From: Pyrus communis
Lineage: Eukaryota; Streptophyta; Magnoliopsida; Rosales; Rosaceae
DNA: 64,000 bases
Assembly: GCF_963583255.1 (NCBI RefSeq)
Contig: NC_084815.1
Coordinates: 15,051,724-15,115,723, forward strand
Reading direction: 5' to 3'
Shown here: in pieces, positions 11,176 through 23,766 of the stretch
Layout: each line of letters begins with the position of its first letter
Numbering within the stretch: position 1 is the stretch's first letter
The notes under the pieces: model-generated
Seen by the model: the letters and a program-made list of their open reading frames with translations, nothing else
Told to the model about the DNA's origin: nothing
The model's database searches: none
Made by a program: the position numbers and the translations under genes

Positions 11176-14100
11176 ATGCCGTCGCAGGAGTACATGGACA
11201 AGATGCAGGTCCGACAGAACTACCGGAATCTCTGGCACTCCGACCTCATGGGCACCATTCAGGCCGACACTCGCTGTATTACTCTCTCTCCCTCTCTCTC
11301 TTTCTTTCTCTCTATAAATTCGACCGGTTTAGTGTCTGATATGGGACTGTGAATGTTTGTCGTTGCAGATTGCTGCTTTGCGGCGTTCTGGTGAGTTCTC
11401 TCCGTCGATCTGATTGCTTTGCTTGTTAGTAGATCTGATTTCCCTGCCGATTTTGCAATTTCTGTTCATGTTTTCCTCGTTGACTTGGTCTGACACTCGT
11501 TGACTTCATTTCTATAATTTAAATCTCGATGAATGCTAGGTAGAGAAACTTTTCAGACCAAATTTGTAAATCAATTGATATGTCACCAATAGAAAATAAG
11601 CACGTTAATTAATATTTAAGTAAAAATCCAATCATCAACAACTATGCCATATAGTTTATCAATTTGGTTTCCCTAGCCCATTTATTTCTCTGGATTAAAA
11701 TTAGAAACTGAATACTTGATTGATTGTTTTTAGGATTAAGTACTTAAAACCCCCAAATCCTTTAGTGTCATTCCAAAGTGGTTCCAACCCTTTTGATCAT
11801 GCCAAACAAGTACCCAACCTATTGAAAATGTAACATATGATAAGCCCCAGTTAAAATCTATTAAATTAACTAGAATTTACTTTGTCTCCAAAATCAATAG
11901 AAGATCATGTAAGCATAGCCTCTGCCAACTAGTGGTCACCACCACCGTCATCGTGCCATCACCTCCAAACCCAAAGAAGAACTAGAAGCTTTACAAGTCG
12001 AGAATCGGCGCATGAGGAAAACACATGAACAAAAACAAGCTCTTTGAAACCTTATATGAAATCTTAACCCTCTCTTTTGTTAGAATATTGTTCTCTTGAT
12101 ATCATTTCAATTTGGGTTCATTTTCGATTCAATCCAATACCCATTTAATCATTGTGTTTCATATTGTATAATCTATTTTTGAAATTTCGATTTTAAGGTA
12201 ACAAATATTAATGTTGACTATGATATACCCATTTAGTGGGTTTTAAATATAATCTATGTTCCTCGGGACCAGAATTCTCTTGACCAGACTCCCGCTGACC
12301 AGAACTCTCATCTTCATTGGCAAAGATCTTGATCAAACTCCAATTTGAACTTCTCGTAACCAGGCTCCCCCTAATTGAACTACCCATGATCAGACTCCCC
12401 TAATCGAACTCCTATTTGACCAAGCTCCTCCACATTAGATTTCCCTTGGCCAGCCTCTCATGATCAGAACTCTTATCTCATTGCAAAGGCAATTATAGAC
12501 TTCTTTGCGAGAAACTATCACTCTTCGGCATCTTGTTCCAATCGGCATCAAACATCTTGCTAGCTTGCTCTTAACACCTTCAATTGGCTCATGGAGACCT
12601 TTACAATAAAGCATGTCCTCTATTCTTGATTTCCACGTAACTCAGTTGGAGCGGGTGAGTTTCATCATGGTGCTAGTCACACCTTCCATTCTAAACGGAT
12701 ATCAGCCAGATCAGGCTCTCATACCACTTGTTGTGAATATCGAGTTTAAGAATGGGAAAGACAAAACAAACTCAGGAAATCGAAAACAAAATAATCAAGA
12801 TAAACAACGCTAAAAATTAACGTGGTTTGGCTATATATGCCTAGGTCCACAGAGCAACAATAACAATCTTTCACTATATCAATAATCAGTACAACGGATA
12901 ATCTTGCCAAGCCTTTAGGATTAAGACTTGTGAAAAACCTGAAAGAACAAGAACAAGAAATGCACTCTTATCACTCTTTTTTATCGAGCACACAGTTTGC
13001 CCTCACAATATTCTCTCACTCTAACTCTTTGAGTGGTATATAACTTATCATGGGCTGAAAAAACCCAACATCTACTGAGATAAATTTTAATTTAAAAAGT
13101 AGATGTAGGATGTATTAACTATGTGAGTGTAGTCAACAAAATGTGGGGTGTGGATAAAATAACCCTACTTGATTTTAGGTAACAAACTTTTTTTTTGTGC
13201 ACTCAATGTGTCAATGGATGCTGCTTTGAATTTTTTTTTTTTTTTTTTCTCCTTTCTGGATTTCTCAATGCAATGGAGGGAAATACCATTAACTAACTAT
13301 TTTTATTTTTTGTTTCCGGGTAGATTTCGTTTACTTGTCAAAAAGAAAGAGAAATTAAGAACAAAACCATCAGATTGTACCATAGTGGTGGCAGTCAAGA
13401 TGAAAATTGCGCAACTAAATCATAAATTTTCCCTCCTCTAATATTTGTTAATCTTTATAACATATAGTGTGGCTCGAGTTCTTTTGCACCAGATAGAGGC
13501 TATGAACAAGAGTAGAGTAATTAGCAACCCCCAATAGATTGAATTCCATCATATGAACTGAAAGGGGATGCTTAGATTTCAAGTAAGCTTTGATGCATAT
13601 TGCAGGGCCTTTTTAGTTATACATTGTCCATTTTATTTGGGTTGCTAACTTTGAACCGCACTTTTATTTTTACCCGTGTATGAATTAACTATTTGATCAT
13701 CAGGTATTGAGTTTTCCTCCCATTGTGGTGATATTGATTGACTTTTGTTTCCCTTCAGTGCACCATGTGCTTCATACTTGCTCCGGAAACGAGCACTTTA
13801 TAATGACATGTCAAGGTGATTTGTACTTTTGATTTTGCTTGAACCCTAATCTGAACTATGTGACCCTGTGTTTTGAATACGGTGATAATTGTGCTTTTGT
13901 TTGTCATAGATATGTATGCTGTGCTGGTTATATGCCTTGTAGCGGTAGGTGTGGGGAAAGTAAATGTCCTGAATTCTGCCTGGCAACTGAGGTATACGAT
14001 GAATGTAATTTACTATGGTTTATGTAACCTTCTTCAAATCCCTGGTTTAACATCTATATGGCTTCTGTGGCATAATTTTGTCCTTATTTCTAGTAGATTT

Positions 14101-16187
14101 CACCACATGCTTGGTTGTTTCTTACTATCTTATCTTCATGCCTTTTATATTGAAAGGACAGATTGATAGCTAATCATCTATTAGTTGAGTATTTCTGGAA
14201 GTCCGAAAATCCTGCTAGGAATCCCCATGTCGCCCAACGAATTTGTCTGCTAAAATTTGTGCATCTGAAAATGGTTTGATTTTAGTTGCATCCCATGCAA
14301 GCTAAAAGGCTTAAAGTTTGTATTAGTAATCAGCAGAAGTATAGAGAAAAAGATGGGGTTTTTTTTTTTTTTTTTGAACGTTTGAGAATTCATGAGGAAG
14401 TACAGAAGGAGATATCAATGAAACCACACCAAACCTTGAACAACACCTTGCTATGCTTATTTCCGAGACCTAGAAATACTACTCTTAACTAGCAGAAGCT
14501 CTTAAAAAAATTCAAAAAGCATAAAGTCTCTAAAATCCCACATACATTGGCTCTTAATAACACCTTAACTCTTAAGTGACCTCCAAAAATTGACTGAATC
14601 CAAATTTTATTTAACGATTATGTCAATTGACGAACTGTTTTTGTATTTTTAATTGCCAAGGGCGTTTCCCTTAGGACTGGGAAGGCCTTGACTGAAGTGT
14701 TCCAATGCGTTTAATCTTTGGCTTTTAGAGATCCTTGATTGTTTTCCTAAGCAAACTGTTGTTATCCCATCACCTGATAGATCTCTTGGTGCTTGTGGTT
14801 TGGCTAATTAAGCTCCAGAAACATAGAATCATATGATAGAATAAGAAATTAGTACAAAAAACAGATACATAACAAGGTGCTCAAATTTGGTTCCATCACA
14901 GTATCTTGGCGCCTGTTGTTTTCAATATCCTGATCAGAATCTGGTTCACTTGTTCAATGCTATACAAACAAACCAATCCATATGTTATCTGAATTTCATG
15001 GGTCATAAATATAATGACTTTGCTTAAATGTGGCTCTAGCATAGTGTAATTTATGGCCAATTAAGTAGTGCTTTCAGTTCATGTAGTTTTCCATAAGTAA
15101 TCAATTATACGACAAGAGTAATTGAAGGTCAAATTTGCTTTAGGGGTTGAATTTTAAGAGGATAGACTGCAAAGGACTTGTATAGGCGTTTTACTCTTTC
15201 TTTCTTTTGTGTACGCAAACAATCTTGTTTAGGGTCAGTTGCATGCTTGCCATTATTTTGTTACTATAAGCTGGAGCTGCACAGAGATTCGCTTCCTGTA
15301 GTTTCTAATTTTCATCCTATGCTTGACATTCCAGGTTTTCCTGTGTTTTGGGAATTCGGTGGCCTCAACCCGCTTTCTGTTGCAAGATGAATTCAATATA
15401 CAGACAACACAGTGTGATAATTGCATCATTGTAATCTCTCTCTTGCAACACCGTATTCTAGTTTATAAAATCTTTATAGCAGAGCTCGATTATGGTTTCC
15501 AATTTAATGTAATGTGGTATTCAACTGTTAGTTATGCTTCCTCTTGTTAACAGGGTTTCATGTTCTGCCTACAACAACTTGCGTGTATTTTCTCCATAGT
15601 TGCGATGATTGTTGGAAGTGAAGAAATCTCAGAGGCATCTCAGTTGTTGAATTGTTTGGCTGACTTGGTGTACTGCACGTAAGTTCTTTTCTTTTACCCA
15701 TTGAACATTCTCAACCAACGTTGATTGGTGGTTACTAATTTTGCATTTGCTTTCTTTTGCAGGGTCTGTGCATGTATGCAGGTAAGCAAGTTGTTTTTTC
15801 TCTCGGAATTCATCTTAAGAATTCCCAAATGCGAAACTAGAACGAAAGTTAGATGAACTTCATTTGCTGGTGACTCCCGACTTTTTAATTTTGCAGACAC
15901 AGCACAAGATTGAAATGGACAAACGAGATGGCAAGTTTGGACCGCAACCTATGGCAGTTCCCCAGTTTCAGCAGATGTCTCGCATTGATCAGCAAGTTCC
16001 TCCCACAGTTGGATATCCACCTCAACCAGCATATCCAGCTCAACCAGCTTACGGTCAGCCCTATGGTTATCCACCTGCTCCACAAGCTCAAGGCTACCCA
16101 CCAGCTCCACAAGCTCAAGGCTACCCACCAGCCAGTTATCCTCCAACCGGCTATCCACCCAGCGGTTATCCACCTTCCGGCCATTAA
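11176..16187 (+). CDS. PLAC8-family Cys-rich membrane protein, 8 exons, 263 aa
   Basis: Coding exons by eye: 11176-11275, 11369-11390, 13759-13815, 13910-13991, 15335-15430, 15554-15678, 15763-15781, 15897-16187. All introns have GT-AG ends and the phases join without a stop. The start is the ATG in CAGCCATGCCGTCG, opening MPSQEYMDKMQ. Features in order: an N-terminal YRNLWHSDLM block; a Cys-rich region (CC, CAPC, CCAGYMPCSGRCGESKCPEFC) typical of PLAC8/Cys-rich plant proteins; two hydrophobic segments (VFLCFGNSVAS and FMFCLQQLACIFSIVAMIVG); a second Cys cluster (CTVCACMQ); and a Pro/Tyr/Gln-rich tail from about residue 205 with GYPP repeats. It resembles Arabidopsis PLAC8 proteins of unknown biochemical role, probably membrane-bound. 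Introns 2 (2.4 kb) and 4 (1.3 kb) are enlarged; intron 2 by a retroelement remnant. Confidence 0.88.
11391..12240. other. Left part of PLAC8 intron 2
   Basis: Intronic sequence. 11740-11890 contains a stretch of the type TAAGTACTTAAAACCCCC with CCAAAGTGG and CAAACAAGTACC, the kind of word seen in dispersed plant repeats, but I could not set its ends. Confidence 0.4.
12714..12726 (-). promoter_or_regulatory. Primer binding site, tRNA-Met type, one mismatch
   Basis: The minus strand reads TGGTATGAGAGCC, one base off the usual TGGTATCAGAGCC, two bases after the LTR end. Confidence 0.65.
12729..13070 (-). repeat. LTR, 342 bases
   Basis: Plus-strand reading begins TGTTGTGAATATCG and ends AAACCCAACA, giving TG...CA ends. 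The primer site beside it fixes the inner boundary; the outer one rests only on the CA. Confidence 0.55.
13992..15334. other. PLAC8 intron 4
   Basis: A 1.3 kb intron. A T run at about 14356-14373 may be the tail of a small minus-strand retro-insertion. No other structure could be supported. Confidence 0.45.
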
Positions 16188-17153
16188 TTCTAGCTGATTT
16201 TGAACAGATTTATGCATCCAATTACAGTCTATGGTGGCCGTTTTGTTCAATCGTGTTACGTGTTGGTTTGCAAGTATTGTCTTTGAAGTTCCAACTTGTG
16301 TATCTTCGACCTTGTTCTTCTTAAATTTACTTGCAAGAGGGTTGACTGATGTATGCAGTAACTTTTTGCTTTGCTTTTTATGATTTAAAACTTCAAACTT
16401 CCTCACCCTATATACAAATGCGAGCATCTTGTCATCTCTCTCTCATATTTGTTTTCTCATGGTTGTTTGTGTGGATTTGTAAGACTAAAATCATCTGTCA
16501 TTTATGGCATGTTTACCTATTCGTAATTGGAATCAAAACAAGGAGTCTGAATCCGATTATCGAGTGTTCAATTGTTGGCTTACTAAACCCTTTCCTTTTC
16601 TTTTTAGGGCTTCTGTTACATAGTCATAGATCAGGTGTTTGCTCCCCTTCACACTTGGTTTTGTGCATGGTTTATACATGACCTGGTTAGACAATGTATT
16701 GACAAGGTATCTCTATCATATTAATACTAGTGTATTGTTATTATAAAATTAATAAGATGGGATACGCTGCCAATACAGGTCATGTGCAAACCACATGTGC
16801 ACATGTGAGCATTTATGGTCAGAATATCAAAATGGGGTGTGTTATCCACAAACATGTTTTTTAGTTTTCACTCTCTTTTAATTTGTTGTCGTCATATTAA
16901 ATGAATTGAGAATATCAAATGACATAAATTAATAAGGGGTGTGTGTGTGGATATCACGCCCCTATCAAAATATGTAGAGCATAAATCTATATGCAAGCAT
17001 TTCATTTCTCATTCCCAATGCTGTTATTGTTGACTGTACTGTAATTTAAGACCTACAAATGGGTGGTTTAAATTGTTGCATTTTTCTTTTGTCAAACACA
17101 ATCTTCATCGTATAGAAGAAAATGTTATAAGAGATATACATAAAAACAAGTCG
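16188..17153. other. PLAC8 3' region and intergenic sequence
   Basis: The first few hundred bases should hold the 3' UTR; no single polyadenylation signal stands out. Nothing else was recognised. Confidence 0.4.
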
Positions 17154-17156
17154 TAA

Positions 17157-18034
17157 GAGAATCCCCAATTGGGGCTCTATTCTCTATAAGGCTACTACAT
17201 TTCAAGCCTTAGCGAGAAATTTCATCCCCAATGACCCGGAAAATGGGGCTAGATCCACCACTGAGGCTAGCAACTTCCTTTCTTGGGTAGCATAAAATCA
17301 GGCTACATCTAGCTCCAAAAAACAGTGGGTCCCACAAAAAAAGTAGCAACCCATATGAGCAAAATTCAATCACTCTCTTCAATTGCAAATACACTTATAC
17401 TCTCCTTTTATTATTTTTTTTAATTCTTTTTTCTCACTTATTTTCTTGCAATTTGGCTAATTAATGATTGTTTTAAATTCCATAAGAATTTAAATTTCAA
17501 ATTGATTTAATGCTCATGGGCATTGGTGGATGAAATTTTCAAATAATTTTTTTTCAAAATTGTATGATACTAATTTACCAATTGGTGCTAGGTAAATTGT
17601 TGTGTTATGAAAAATCAAATTATTTCAGAAGGCGAAGTGTGGGTTTGTTTCTTTCAACAGATGAGATTGAGATAAGAGAATATAATCCAATGAACAATTC
17701 ATAAGTGATTAAATCTAACTTTGTCACATTTTGAACTTTTTAGGTTGAAAGGTCCATAAAAAAATAAAAAATAAAAAATAAAAAAAAATAAAAAAAAAGA
17801 TAGCACGTCCAAAAATCATCTTAAGAAAAGCTAACGCACAAAAAAAAAAAATAATCATCGCTTAATCAAATTACTACATAAATAAATATATATAGCCCCA
17901 TATAGAGCCCGAAATATATAGTCCCTTATTGGGAGAGATTCTTCTATAAAGTCTCAAAGAATCATCGGAACTCTAAAATGGGCTATATCCACCACTTTTC
18001 CAGCTCCATATAGAGCCTCTCACTGGAGATGCTC
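17157..18034. mobile_element. Tourist-like element with TAA target duplication
   Basis: Inverted ends GAGAATCCCCAATTGGGGCTCTAT (left, first 10-20 bases) and GAGCATCTCCAGTGAGAGGCT (right, reverse complement, first 20) fit the common plant GAGCATCTCCA terminus. TAA precedes the left end (17154-17156) and follows the right end (18035-18037). The interior is AT-rich with A runs near 17758-17800. No transposase, so non-autonomous. Confidence 0.65.
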
Positions 18035-18235
18035 TAAGTAGACATAGAAGGCCAAGCAAAGCACCGCATAACCCAAACAAAGCACATGATAAACCAATTA
18101 GACTCAAGCCTTTCCACGCAAGTTGAGCCTGCCACAACTACCATGGACCTCGCCCTGTTTCAAGAAAATCGTTGCATGTTGTAGTGCTGAGAAAATTATC
18201 CATTTACTTTGCTATTTTCAATAACCACATGGTCT

Positions 18236-18405
18236 GTTATTGTGACAACCCGTCCTGAATTATTCGTACTCTAGGTGTGAAATGACGATTTTGCCCTAGG
18301 TGGGTATTTGTCATTTTGGGGTGATTGTTTTGTTGTTTTGTTGGTTGCACCTGGACCACACACACCCACACCCACATCATCTTCTCCCGTGTCTCTCTCT
18401 GTCTT

Positions 18406-18440
<35 letters not shown>

Positions 18441-20429
18441 TTTTCCCCTTCTCACTTGTACGAACGGGACTCAAAACCCTTGCAAACATGATGGATCAAA
18501 GTGGAAAATGGTACCTTTGTGTTCATGAGGATCATATGAGTTCAACTATACCAATTTCAGGTAAGGAATCCTTCGATTTCACGTCGAACCAAGAATCTTC
18601 GATTTGATCATTGTTCATGCACAAGTGAATTATTGACTTTCAAGGAATTTGAAGCTTTTAGGAAGCTTAGTGAGGTCCTTAGGAAGCTCGGGGTGGTTCG
18701 TTGGGTGGAATTGGACGTCGGGATCGTGAGTTACAAGTTTGGCTGATTTTTCTTGAATTTCTCCGACGAGATCTCGTGATCTTTGGGGCTTTAAATAGGT
18801 AAGGAAATGTTCTACAAATTAAGAGCTTCAATTTGGTACTGGTTTCATGAAATTTGGTGAAGAAACGAGTGAGAACGACGGGTTTGAAGTTTTTCGAGGT
18901 TTCCGACGATCGGCGTTTCGTCGGAGAAGAAGGCGGTATATTCCGTCAGTTTTGGACGGAATTTGCTGACGCCGTCAAAAAGTTTTAATGGAATCTGTTA
19001 GGGTTTAACGCAATATTATTGACGGTGTTAACTGACGCAGTCAATGTGACTGGTACGTGGCCGCGCATGGGGGGCACGTAGGGCTGTGCCCTCGCCGGCA
19101 CGTGGAGCCTCGAAAAATTATTTTAAAATTATGGGGATGTTTGTGAGGTTGAGTAGATCACGTTGGTATATCCAAACATCCCATTTGAGCATTGTATGAG
19201 AAGTTATTACCTAGTTTTGGTTATGTGCTTTAAATTGACGTTTTTATAGTTGTTTCGCATATAGGTGAGACCCATCCTAAGGACGAGCGCAATCACTCAA
19301 GGCAAAGGGGTTGCGACCCTTCCACATATCAGTGAGTGGGCTTTTGGTTTTCCGTATATACCTATATACTTGTGGTTTTTCCCAGAAAATGAAATGGAAT
19401 GTTTATATGTTTTAAATGCCATCCATAGCGTTTGCCTATTTATTTATGCATTAGTAGTTGCATGTATGTATGTTTAGTGCTGCGGATGCACAAGTAAGTG
19501 CCAGGTAAATTTATGGTTTATGATTGTGAGTACTAGGTTATGTGAGATGCATGGAGAGCTCATAACCTGCACCCTCGGTGTTAGTGCTCCCGCCCAGAGT
19601 AGGGCACAGTCCTTCACGTGATGTTCACCTCCCGCACCACATGCTCATCTTGGATCCAAGTTAGGTGTATAGTCTTGTCGTACAGATCACTATAGGTGGT
19701 TCCAACTCGTAGGTGACCCACGATTATTCGCACAGTCTTCACGTGATCGTAGCACTTAAGCGTATTTATTTACACCCAGTCCTGTCGTACAGACCACTTT
19801 AGTTGGTTCCGATTTGTGTGCAGGTATAGTTAGTGAGTTGGAGATTTGAGCTCTAGATTCAGCCGTACAGGTCACGTTAGGTGACTCCGGCTGACATGTT
19901 ACTTGTATTGATTAGCATTACCTGGGTTACAGTGTATGTGGAGGCATTCGACATGGCCTATTTCTGAACATGTTTTCGATATATGTGTATATTCTATTTT
20001 CTGGGAAACTATACAGGTTTTACGGCGAGGGTTAGAACTTTTGTTAATGAAATGATTTTGAAAAGCTTTGTTTTTGCCCACTCACACTTTCTATTTTGCG
20101 CCCCTCCAAGTTCTAGTTAGAAGCAGCTTTGGTGGTTCACGAGGACTTGACGGTGGTTCTGACAGAACATCACAAATGTAGGATCACCTTTGGGTGTTGT
20201 GTAATTAGTATTCGTTCTTTTGGACTGCACTTAGGCTTTCTGTGCTCTGATTATGTTTATCCCACTTAGTCTCACACTAGTGTGTTACTTTAACTAGTTT
20301 ATTTAGTAGTTTGGTTTTTATTTATTCGTACTTTTATTATTATCTTTTGCTTCCGCATTGTGCACATGGCTACGTCACCCTCACGTGACGACCATCACGC
20401 CTTGATTCCGGTCGGGGTGTGTTAGTTAT
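18236..20429 (+). mobile_element. Solo LTR of the 2361-4396 gypsy family with 5-bp target duplication
   Basis: The LTR itself is 18241-20424: it begins TGTGACAACCCGTCC and ends CGGGGTGTGTTA. GTTAT lies directly before (18236-18240) and after (20425-20429). No primer site or internal sequence follows, so it is the product of LTR-LTR recombination. The last bases are TA rather than CA, a single change. It has the same internal GTACGACA-type repeats as the related LTR, in the opposite orientation in the window. A (CT)n run occupies about 18410-18439. Confidence 0.88.
18410..18439. repeat. (CT)n microsatellite
   Basis: About 15 CT units inside the solo LTR. Confidence 0.9.
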
Positions 20430-22234
20430 GCAGAAAAAGAAAAATTAGAAACTTGCTATTTAACTTGCATGGAGATTTTTTTTTCTGTTGAATTTTGTTC
20501 CTTCGTAAGGGATGGATGTGTCAAAGAAAAATTCATATGCGCTCAAATTTATTCAACTTTGATCTTACTTATTATGAGGATTGATTATTTTGGGGTATAG
20601 AATGGTTCTATATAGATTAAAAATTTAAGAGATTCACCAATATGAGACTAAACATTTAAATCTAAGTTTAACATAATGAGTTAAAATCCTAAATAATCAA
20701 TTATGTCAATAAATAAAACTAAAACGGAGATATTTAAAAGGGAAATTTTCTCAACGCGTTCTTTAATAGAACTCTACAATTATGTCAAGTTGCCAAGTGC
20801 CAACCACGAGCTCAATGCAAGTGCGACTTCTGAATTTTCGTCTCTTCTTCTCAGCAAGTAAATGGATCATTAGGTAACAATGTATGAAGCCTAAAAAATC
20901 AACTAACCCACCAACCCATATGAGATTACTCAAAACCTTGATCACACACATGACTTAGTTGATGCTGATGCAGATATCAAATCATATATATCCATCGTTT
21001 TAGCTCATGCTTTACGCTTAATCTAATCTCTCAAGTATGAACTAGACGTACGTCGTGGCATGGTGGCCAAATAATTAAACCATATAAACTTTGTCTTAAC
21101 CACAACCACCTCAAATTTCCTTGGACGATGATTTTATGCTGATGCAGCTATCAAACCATATAAGCTATCTTTTAATGATGATTTATGTGGTCTCGCTCTG
21201 TAATAATTTGATGCGGTTTCGTTCTTCCACGATGATCTATGTGGTCACCGGTATATGACTGTTGTGGTCACTGATATAAGACTGTTGCGTCTATGATTTT
21301 TGTGAAATACCACCACTGTATCACTTCTTGTAAAAAAAACACCACCACCTCGAAGTTTCCTTGGACCAAACAATTAAACTATATATAATCTAATTTAAAT
21401 AATTAATCTTAGCAGTACTTATATGTTTTGATTATATTTTTCATTTTTTAGACTATTTTAACTTTGTGCGTGTGGATTTTATTGTCATTTGCCAATCTGT
21501 CAACTAATAGTTTTCGTGTAGGTTTCCCCTTATTCCAGAAACTGCAAAATACCATTTAACATTAACATGAATCAGACGCTAATTAATATGATACAGTTTA
21601 TTGCTTTTTTTTATTTATTTAGTAGAAGGTTGCGTGCGTACGGATACGATAAAATGCAGAAAACACGTAACTAATCTGTAATTAAGCTTTACGTGTTATT
21701 ATGTTCATCATATCATATACACATCATTTGGTCATTAAAATTGAGAAAAAAATTATTGCCCTTCCCTAAAAGCTTCTTGTAAATCCATGGAGGAATTCGA
21801 ACAAATTACTATAATATTAGTTCTATCTATGCTTTTAAAAAGATAATCTTACCTACAACCCATGATATATTAATTGTGTCAACAACAACCTCTAGTGTCA
21901 AAAACTTTTATTTGAAGACTAGTACGTATTTCTCACCTAGTTGTAAATTCTACTATACGCATACTTTATGTATTTTTGAAAAAATATGTATGCATCCTGT
22001 ATATTTATCAAAATTCAGGTACTAATTTCGCACATTTAATTTTACTAATAAAATTTAGGCATTATACAATATTTTTAACATAATATTTTTTTCTAAATAT
22101 AAAAGTATTAAAAATTTATATAGTGGTCGAATTTTTAACACAAAAAAAAATTATGAATTTTCACGTAGGTAATTTCATTTAAAATATCCATTCCGTATTT
22201 CTTTTAATAGAATCAATATCATTCAATAAACTTA
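20430..22234. other. Intergenic sequence with short diverged repeats
   Basis: No gene seen. Between 20950 and 21380, words such as ATGCTGATGCAG with ATATCAAA or CTATCAAACCATATA, and CACCTC(A/G)AA(A/G)TTTCCTTGGAC, each occur twice. A 27-base unit, roughly GTGGTCAC(C/T)G(G/A)TATA(T/A)GACTGTTG, is tandemly repeated near 21240-21290. Confidence 0.45.
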
Positions 22235-22322
22235 ATTATACAAACTAGACATTATTGTTAGTCCATTGTGAGACTTATCCCACTATCTCACTTCCTTATT
22301 GTAGATAATATCGTTTGTTAAA
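22235..22322 (+). mobile_element. SINE 3' fragment
   Basis: Carries the family 3' module (TTGTTAGTCCATTGTGAGAC, GTAGATAATATCGTTTGTTA) without the tRNA-like head and with almost no A tail. Confidence 0.6.
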
Positions 22323-23224
22323 CTACATACGAGTCTTGAAACAGCATGTCCTAAATAATATTAAGATGATTCTCAAATCAAATCAAGGAACATGTGAAAT
22401 ACTTGTTTCCTGCAACTGTAAGATATGCATGCGAAAATCATCCACGATCAACTAGGAAGGGTTTGGAATGCTCCTCTTCTAGAACAAGGGATTTGAAAAT
22501 GGTGATGTTTTACCTGTAGTTCGAAGAAAGTCATAATATTGTATCAGAAATTCTACATATTTGTGGGGTTCACCTAAAAGGGCAAAGAAAGAAAGAAAGC
22601 AAAGGCCAAAATGCTTTTGAATTAACAAATTCAAAAATTATTTATCTAGAAGGATTACGTGTTCTTATTAGAAAGAAATAAAATATCATCAATTTTGATT
22701 AAGAAACCCTAATGTGGGCTCCACATGTTTGAAAACTAGCCACACGTGGTGGCTTTTTCTCCCAGCCTTGCCCCTTTGGCTTATGAGTCAATGGATGTCA
22801 TTGCCTCTTCAATTAAACAACTTCATCACTACTCCAAGAAAATCAACTCTCAAATTTTCAATCATCTCACCAATGAATGCATATCATATCAAATTTGTGT
22901 CGTTTTCTGCCAAAGAACAATTTGTAAACCAATTGAATAACTAATAAAATGATCAAAATATTTTTTTTTTTTAACAAACGATAGAATAATTACAGATTCC
23001 GTTCATCTAGTAATAAGAGGAACGAGAACAGAAAGCAAATGAGTGTTCAATTCATAACTTCTCATGCATTTACTTGTTGTAAGAAATTAAAATTCTTAAT
23101 GGTACATCTAAAACCCGTAATGAAATATCCGAAACTTAGGAATTGGATCAACTAGAAGAGGGGTCTTATATTCGATTGTCGTATATCCCAAAATTAGGTA
23201 TGTATCTCTAAATACCGCGTGTTA
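22323..23224. other. Intergenic; SINE-like T run at about 22962-22983
   Basis: A T run followed by TAACAAACGATAGAA at 22962-22987 looks like the end of a minus-strand SINE of the same family. CCACACGTGG near 22740 is an ACGT-core palindrome, but no gene lies beside it. Confidence 0.4.
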
Positions 23225-23386
23225 CACGGTCAAGTAGTTTTTTTCTTTACTTGTAAGTAAGAGGTCTTAATTAGGTTCGATTGTCGTCAAATGCGAATTT
23301 AATCACATTATTGTTAGCCTATTGTGAAACTAAATACACTTCATATCTTTTAGTGTAGATAATATCGTTTGTCAAAAAAAAAAAAA
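23225..23386 (+). mobile_element. tRNA-derived SINE, near full length
   Basis: From the head: GTCAAGTAGT (box-A-like), AAGTAAGAGGTC, then GGTTCGATTGTCG as box B, then the family body (TTGTTAGCCTATTGTGAAAC), GTGTAGATAATATCGTTTGT and an A tail. The internal Pol III promoter boxes identify it as a SINE. Confidence 0.7.
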
Positions 23387-23766
23387 ACCGTGTGTTATGA
23401 ATATTCATATTTGTCTCTTTAATTAGTTGACTTGCCATGAACATCATCTAGAAAGATGGCTGGCTGATTGGACTGTAGTTCAATTTCAACGTGATTTCAT
23501 TAACAGTGACAAAACCAAAACAAGAGGCAAGATATGTTTGGGAAAGGAAGGAGGCTGCAACATCATTATCATCACACGTTTGTTTAATCATCTTGTTCTG
23601 CATAAAACCATATTTCTTGGTGCCGGCAAAGTTTGTTGCAAGCCCCCATAAATTATTTCACTGCATGTATATTGCACGAAAGCATTTCATAAATTAATCT
23701 GAGGATGGCGGGCCATTGATGCTTGACGTTTTTCGAAAGAAAAGGGCAGAAAAAGGGAAGATTTTA
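23387..23766. other. Intergenic, nothing recognised
   Basis: A 74-codon open frame here shows no family resemblance. Confidence 0.4.

Larger units (their letters stand above)
12241..13070 (-). mobile_element. Truncated LTR retroelement in PLAC8 intron 2
   Basis: On the minus strand, an LTR (13070-12729) is followed after two bases by a primer-site sequence TGGTATGAGAGCC and then by about 470 bases of internal sequence with no intact frame. The other LTR and nearly all internal coding sequence are absent. It lies antisense to the PLAC8 gene, inside its second intron, and has not disturbed the exon phases. Confidence 0.6.

Noticed and set aside
15885..16427. 180-codon minus-strand frame
   Set aside because: Mirror of the GYPP-repeat exon of the PLAC8 gene.
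22735..22760. G-box-like CCACACGTGG as promoter element
   Set aside because: No supportable gene starts nearby.
23427..23697. Two overlapping short plus-strand frames
   Set aside because: No family resemblance, no splice or promoter context.
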